Shown in pieces: positions 7,508 through 9,874 of a DNA stretch of 9,874 nt. Both the position numbers and the translations under genes were made by a program. The stretch is from Roseiarcus sp043739325. GTDB lineage: Bacteria > Pseudomonadota > Alphaproteobacteria > Rhizobiales > Beijerinckiaceae. The stretch is taken from positions 1 through 9,874 of the forward strand of contig JAYUFK010000313.1 of NCBI GenBank assembly GCA_043739325.1, in the 5' to 3' direction. Every line of letters starts with the position of its first letter. Position 1 is the first letter of the stretch. Below the pieces are notes generated by a model, which saw only the letters and a list, made by a program, of their open reading frames with translations, searched no databases and was not told the origin of the DNA.

Positions 7508-7563
7508 CTGGCACATCAATTGCTAAGTATTCCAGAGCTTTCCCGCGAGGATCGGCCGACACA

Positions 7564-8217
7564 ATGGCGCGAACAACGCTCAGCCTGAGCAGCAAGAACT
7601 ACTCGTCCTGGTCGCTGCGCGGCTGGTTGATGGCGAAACTCGCGGGGGTGGATTTCGACGAAGTCATCGTCGCGCCCGATAATGCCGATGCGCGGGCGGA
7701 AATATTGCTGCTTTCGCCGTCGATCCTCGTGCCGTGCCTGACCTGGCAGGGCATAAAAGTCTGGGATACCCTGGCGATCGGCGAATTTCTCAATGAAATT
7801 GCCCCGAAAGCAGGCTTGTTGCCCAAGAATCAATCAAAGCGCGCGCATTGCCGCTCGATCTGCGGCGAGATGCACTCGGGCTTCACTTCGCTGCGGCAAG
7901 CGCTGCAGATGAACATCAAATCGTATTTTCCAAAATTCAAGATCTGGTCAAAAGCGCAGGCCGACATCGAGCGCATCAAGACGATCTGGCGTGACTGCCA
8001 GCAAACCTACGGCGGCCCGTTCATGTTTGGCGTAATATCGATGGCGGATGCGATGTACCCGCCGGTCGTCAGCCGCTTTCGCAGCTATGATGTCGCGCTG
8101 GATCGCGCGTGTCAGGCTTACGCCGACAGGATCTGGCATTTGCCAGCGATGGTCGAATGGCGCGAGGCGGCGCTGGCGGAACACGACGAAATCGAGGAGC
8201 TGGAAGTGGAATTCTAG
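7564..8217 (+). CDS. Glutathione S-transferase family protein
   Basis: A 217-residue soluble protein with the two-domain GST layout. The N-terminal thioredoxin-like domain starts TLSLSSKNYSSWSLRGWL, a signature of a bacterial GST subgroup in which the Ser/Tyr cluster at 13-17 sits at the glutathione thiol. The cis-proline is Pro57 (ILVPCL), and Asp68-Thr69 (VWDTLAIGEFL) takes the place of the usual acidic-Ser pair that contacts glutathione. The helical C-terminal domain includes RSICGEMHSGFTSLRQALQM (98-117) and the N-capping box SMADAMY (159-165). The start at 7564 is supported by homologous-looking sequence beginning at MARTTLSL; the frame is open upstream, but that part is antisense to phaZ. 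It diverges from phaZ. GAGG with a long spacer is the only ribosome-binding site seen. Substrate unknown. Confidence 0.9.
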   Translation: MARTTLSLSSKNYSSWSLRGWLMAKLAGVDFDEVIVAPDNADARAEILLLSPSILVPCLTWQGIKVWDTLAIGEFLNEIAPKAGLLPKNQSKRAHCRSICGEMHSGFTSLRQALQMNIKSYFPKFKIWSKAQADIERIKTIWRDCQQTYGGPFMFGVISMADAMYPPVVSRFRSYDVALDRACQAYADRIWHLPAMVEWREAALAEHDEIEELEVEF

Positions 8218-8260
8218 AAGGACGCTCGCTCCACGGCGCGAAATAGGCTAAGGATGGGGG

Positions 8261-8464
8261 ATGAGACTGAAACAACCCAAGAACACCAATATCCGCGTCG
8301 GTAAGGAGCCGCGCCCCGCGCAGGGCATCCCGACCGAGTCGGAAAAGATCATCGCGCGCATGATCCGCGCCGCGCCGAAGCCGCATGAGGAACTGCGGAT
8401 TGGACGCTCGAAAGGCCTGATCGGTCCCAAGGCGCTGCACCCGAGACGCGGCGCCGGCAAGTAA
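8261..8464 (+). CDS. Small basic hypothetical protein, 67 aa
   Basis: I do not recognise this protein. It is 67 residues, rich in Lys, Arg and Pro, with a predicted helical centre (TESEKIIARMIRAAPKPHEEL) flanked by basic, extended ends (MRLKQPKNTNIRVGKEPRP and RSKGLIGPKALHPRRGAGK). There are no membrane segments or cysteines. AAGGA (8250-8254) lies 6 bases before the ATG, a good ribosome-binding site. It follows the GST gene by 43 bp on the same strand and may be co-transcribed. A nucleic-acid or ribosome-associated role would fit the charge but is only a guess. Confidence 0.65.
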   Translation: MRLKQPKNTNIRVGKEPRPAQGIPTESEKIIARMIRAAPKPHEELRIGRSKGLIGPKALHPRRGAGK

Positions 8465-8479
8465 GTTTCCGGCCAGCCA

Positions 8480-8508
8480 TTGACAATCAGCCTTGCGACG
8501 CCCAATTA
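8480..8508 (+). promoter_or_regulatory. Candidate promoter of the cold-shock gene
   Basis: A perfect -35 TTGACA (8480-8485) is followed after 17 bp by CAATTA (8503-8508), a weak -10. If used, transcription would start near 8515 and give a leader of about 140 bases before the cold-shock ATG. Long leaders are typical of cspA mRNAs. The leader contains overlapping short complementary arms (CCGCG 8605-8609, CGCGG 8611-8615, CCGCG 8618-8622). Confidence 0.4.
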
Positions 8509-8653
8509 GGGTCATCGAAATTCGGCCGGACACCTTTTGCCTCGAGCGTTTTCATGCGCTCATGCTTACGAACTCCCTCCAAAAATCGAAACTTGATGAT
8601 GGCTCCGCGTCGCGGATCCGCGTCTTTATGCTCGAATCCTAAAGGGGATCGTC

Positions 8654-8863
8654 ATGGCTACAGGCACAGTGAAGTGGTACAATTCGGAAAAAGGCTTTGG
8701 GTTCATTCAGCCCGATGACGGCGGCAAGGACGCCTTCGTTCATGTCAGCGCGATCGAACGCGCCGGAATGAGCGATTTGCGCGAAGGTCAGAAGATCAGC
8801 TTCGAGCTGGTCACCGACACGCGCTCTGGCAAAATGTCCGCGGACAAGCTCCAGGCCGTCTGA
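8654..8863 (+). CDS. cspA: CspA-family cold-shock protein
   Basis: A single cold-shock domain of 69 residues, the standard length. It is a five-stranded OB-fold that binds single-stranded RNA and DNA and acts as an RNA chaperone. RNP1 is KGFGFIQ at 13-19 and RNP2 is FVHVSAI at 28-34, both intact, with the usual aromatic residues (Trp8, Tyr9, Phe15, Phe17, Phe28). The start MATGTVKWYN is canonical. AAAGGGGA (8641-8648) gives a strong ribosome-binding site. GATCC (8615-8619) in the leader could pair with GGATC (8646-8650) beside that site, which may matter for temperature control. Genomes of this group usually hold several paralogues, so the symbol indicates family only. Confidence 0.96.
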   Translation: MATGTVKWYNSEKGFGFIQPDDGGKDAFVHVSAIERAGMSDLREGQKISFELVTDTRSGKMSADKLQAV

Positions 8864-8869
8864 CCAAGG

Positions 8870-8929
8870 ATATGGATGTCGCCAATCGGCGACCGCGGAT
8901 GTACCGGCGCTTTGGCCAAACATCCATAT
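8870..8929 (+). repeat. Inverted repeat after the cold-shock gene
   Basis: ATATGGATGT (8870-8879) and ACATCCATAT (8920-8929) are perfect 10-bp complements around a 40-base loop. The loop contains a small hairpin (CGCC-aatc-GGCG, wholly within 8880-8891), a second GGATGT, and the palindrome TTTGGCCAAA (8911-8920). It begins 7 bases after the cold-shock stop codon, so it would be in that gene's 3' RNA. No T tract follows, so it is not itself a classical terminator. Confidence 0.6.
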
Positions 8930-8950
8930 TTACTTGAAACGTGATGATGA

Positions 8951-8976
8951 GGGTCAGGATCGCTCCTGGCCCTTTT
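8951..8976 (+). terminator. Strong intrinsic terminator between cspA and the 70-aa gene
   Basis: GGGTCAGGA (8951-8959) pairs with TCCTGGCCC (8964-8972) over a TCGC tetraloop, nine pairs with one G-U. It is followed at once by TTTT (8973-8976) and then CATGTTTTC. It is the best terminator in the window. It stands only 29 bases before the next start codon, leaving little room for a separate promoter downstream of it. Confidence 0.8.
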
Positions 8977-9005
8977 CATGTTTTCTGCCAGGCACGGAGG
9001 AAATC

Positions 9006-9218
9006 ATGATTCTGCATAAATTCGCCGTCGGCCAGATCGTCGATTTCGACATGAAGAGCCAGCCGATGCCCAAACCCAAAGGGCCCTACGCAGTCTTGCG
9101 CCAATTGCCCGCCGACGATGTCAAGTCGCGGACCTATCGCATCAAGAGCGACGCCGAGGCGTTCGAGCGCAACGTCAAGGAATACGAAATCGTCGCGGCG
9201 CCATCGCTTGCGGGCTGA
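9006..9218 (+). CDS. Small conserved-type hypothetical protein, 70 aa
   Basis: A 70-residue soluble protein. From memory it resembles a family of short uncharacterised rhizobial proteins with the layout KFxVGQxVxF, then a central YxVxRxLP segment, then YRIKS and a charged end with ER. Here these are HKFAVGQIVDF (4-14), YAVLRQLPADD (28-38), TYRIKSDAEAFER (43-55) and VKEYEIV (57-63). The pattern suggests a small beta-barrel domain, but no function is known to me. CGGAGGAAATC before the ATG gives a strong ribosome-binding site. The gene sits just downstream of an intrinsic terminator, so expression may depend on read-through from the cold-shock gene. The family likeness is recalled, not searched. 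Confidence 0.75.
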   Translation: MILHKFAVGQIVDFDMKSQPMPKPKGPYAVLRQLPADDVKSRTYRIKSDAEAFERNVKEYEIVAAPSLAG

Positions 9219-9258
9219 CGCAACGCGGGCATCAAATTTCTTCTACCGCACCGCACCG

Positions 9259-9287
9259 TTGCTTGTTGCAGCGCGATAATTATGTTA
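9259..9287 (+). promoter_or_regulatory. Weak candidate promoter of the 55-aa ORF
   Basis: TTGCTT (9259-9264), a 17-base spacer and ATGTTA (9282-9287), followed by GGGT. The alternative -10 TATGTT (9281-9286) gives a 16-base spacer. The same layout, -35 then 17 bases then a hexamer ending TTA followed by GGGT, occurs before the cold-shock gene at 8480-8512. Neither -10 is close to the standard consensus. Confidence 0.3.
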
Positions 9288-9341
9288 GGGTGAATTATTA
9301 GTCGAGGGAGGAATCAGCTAAAAAATTCTAGCGGAGATTCC

Positions 9342-9509
9342 ATGCGACACTTCGACCTGCAGAACCGCCACGAAATCCCGGATGCGCAACTCGGCGCCTG
9401 GGCGACCGTTCACTCGGACGACATCGAGACATTTAGCGAACTATCGCGCAACAGCTTCCACATCGTCGACATGAGCGGCGAACTCTGGACCATGCGCCGC
9501 GCCGCCTGA
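9342..9509 (+). CDS. Unrecognised small ORF, 55 aa
   Basis: A 55-residue ORF beginning MRHFDLQNRHEIPDAQLG and ending HIVDMSGELWTMRRAA. I do not recognise it. Support comes from GGAG (9333-9336) five bases before the ATG, a clean stop, and a sensible amino-acid mix (acidic middle, SDDIETFSELSRN, helical) with GC-rich third positions like the neighbouring genes. It has no signal peptide or membrane segment. It stands alone between the 70-aa gene and the AGGGAA repeat region. It could be a real small protein or a chance ORF; I lean towards real. Confidence 0.5.
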   Translation: MRHFDLQNRHEIPDAQLGAWATVHSDDIETFSELSRNSFHIVDMSGELWTMRRAA

Positions 9510-9608
9510 GCCGCAACCTCTTCGTCATTCTATGAAAGCTCGAAACGCTGAAGGGCTTGTGATCCCTTGGTGGCGGACGCAGTCCCGCCAAACCGGTCTG
9601 CGCGGGGC

Positions 9609-9798
9609 AAATTCCCTGGGACCAGGGAAAAATGCAGGGAATTTATCAGTTTGAGCGGAATTCGGAGGTTTTTGGCGCCCGCTGTCCCCCGGATTTCCTA
9701 CTGTTTTCGTCGAAATTCCCTAAGCAATGGAGCAGGGAATTAATTTCCGGTTGCAGGGAAATGTTTTCAACGCTTCAGGGATTCTCAAACGACAATCC
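9609..9798. repeat. AGGGAA/TTCCCT repeat cluster
   Basis: GCAGGGAA occurs three times (9634-9641, 9732-9739, 9753-9760), with further AGGGAA at 9624 and TTCCCT at 9612 and 9716. Two perfect inverted repeats are present: TTCCCTGG-ga-CCAGGGAA (9612-9629), and AATTCCCT (9714-9721) with AGGGAATT (9734-9741). CAGGGATT (9777-9784) and AATCCTG (9794-9800) can also pair with a bulge. From memory, AGGGAA-rich segments like this are dispersed in rhizobial genomes; I know no assigned function. The rest of 9510-9874 holds a hairpin, TGGCGGAC with GTCCCGCCA (9571-9590, one bulge), but no gene I can support. Confidence 0.6.
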
Positions 9799-9874
9799 TG
9801 CTGCAACAAGGCGAGCTTGTAGTCCACTAGAACCGTTCGACCGCATATCGATTGCCCGGCGCACCAAACCCGTG

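Noticed and set aside
7460..7519. Upstream start of phaZ at TTG 7519 or ATG 7516
   Set aside because: The extra 19-20 residues are not family-like, and the start would lie upstream of the transcription start predicted by the sigma-54 site.
8069..8533. A 154-codon minus-strand frame over the GST end and the 67-aa gene
   Set aside because: Antisense to GST and to an ORF with a better ribosome-binding site; no domain seen.
8528..8540. A second sigma-54-like site upstream of cspA (GG 8528-8529, GC 8539-8540)
   Set aside because: Only 9 bases separate GG and GC where 10 are needed, and the flanking bases match poorly.
9551..9590. Hairpins AAGGG/CCCTT and TGGCGGAC/GTCCCGCCA as possible tRNA fragment
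   Set aside because: The arms do not assemble into a cloverleaf and no T-loop sequence is present.
9532..9654. A 40-aa plus-strand ORF starting MKARNAEGLV
   Set aside because: No ribosome-binding site, and its second half is just the translated AGGGAA repeat.

Overview
The window looks like chromosome of a GC-rich alphaproteobacterium, most likely Rhizobiales (Hyphomicrobiales). Supporting this are the minus-strand gene order mdh-sucC-sucD-sucA, an intracellular polyhydroxybutyrate (PHB) depolymerase just upstream, small proteins of rhizobial type, and an AGGGAA-rich repeat at the right end. Taxonomy is inferred from gene order and protein style; no search was run.

Left part (1-5860, all minus strand): a TCA-cycle operon read right to left. 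It holds malate dehydrogenase (mdh), the succinyl-CoA synthetase beta and alpha subunits (sucC, sucD), and the first 678 codons of the 2-oxoglutarate dehydrogenase E1 component (sucA), which runs off the left edge. A complete vapBC toxin-antitoxin pair sits between sucC and sucD, the two subunits of one enzyme. It is visibly poorer in G+C, has an 11-bp vapB/vapC overlap, and carries its own candidate promoter buried in overlapping inverted repeats.

Middle (5861-8217): an intergenic stretch of almost 400 bp with an AT-rich block precedes mdh. Then comes phaZ (minus strand), whose product degrades stored PHB and so feeds acetyl-CoA into the cycle encoded next door. An exact match to the sigma-54 consensus (TGGCACG-N4-TTGCT) lies just upstream of phaZ and decides its start codon. 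A glutathione S-transferase-like gene diverges on the plus strand.

Right part (8218-9874, plus strand): small genes. These are a basic 67-aa protein, a CspA-type cold-shock protein with a candidate long leader, a strong intrinsic terminator, a 70-aa protein of a family I associate with rhizobia, and an unrecognised 55-aa ORF with a good ribosome-binding site. The last ~360 bp hold no convincing gene but a cluster of AGGGAA/TTCCCT repeats with short perfect palindromes.

Most worth checking: the vapBC insertion inside sucCD with its own promoter, the sigma-54 promoter of phaZ, and the terminator (with a possible antiterminator) between the cold-shock gene and the 70-aa gene. No rRNA, tRNA, CRISPR array or transposase was seen.
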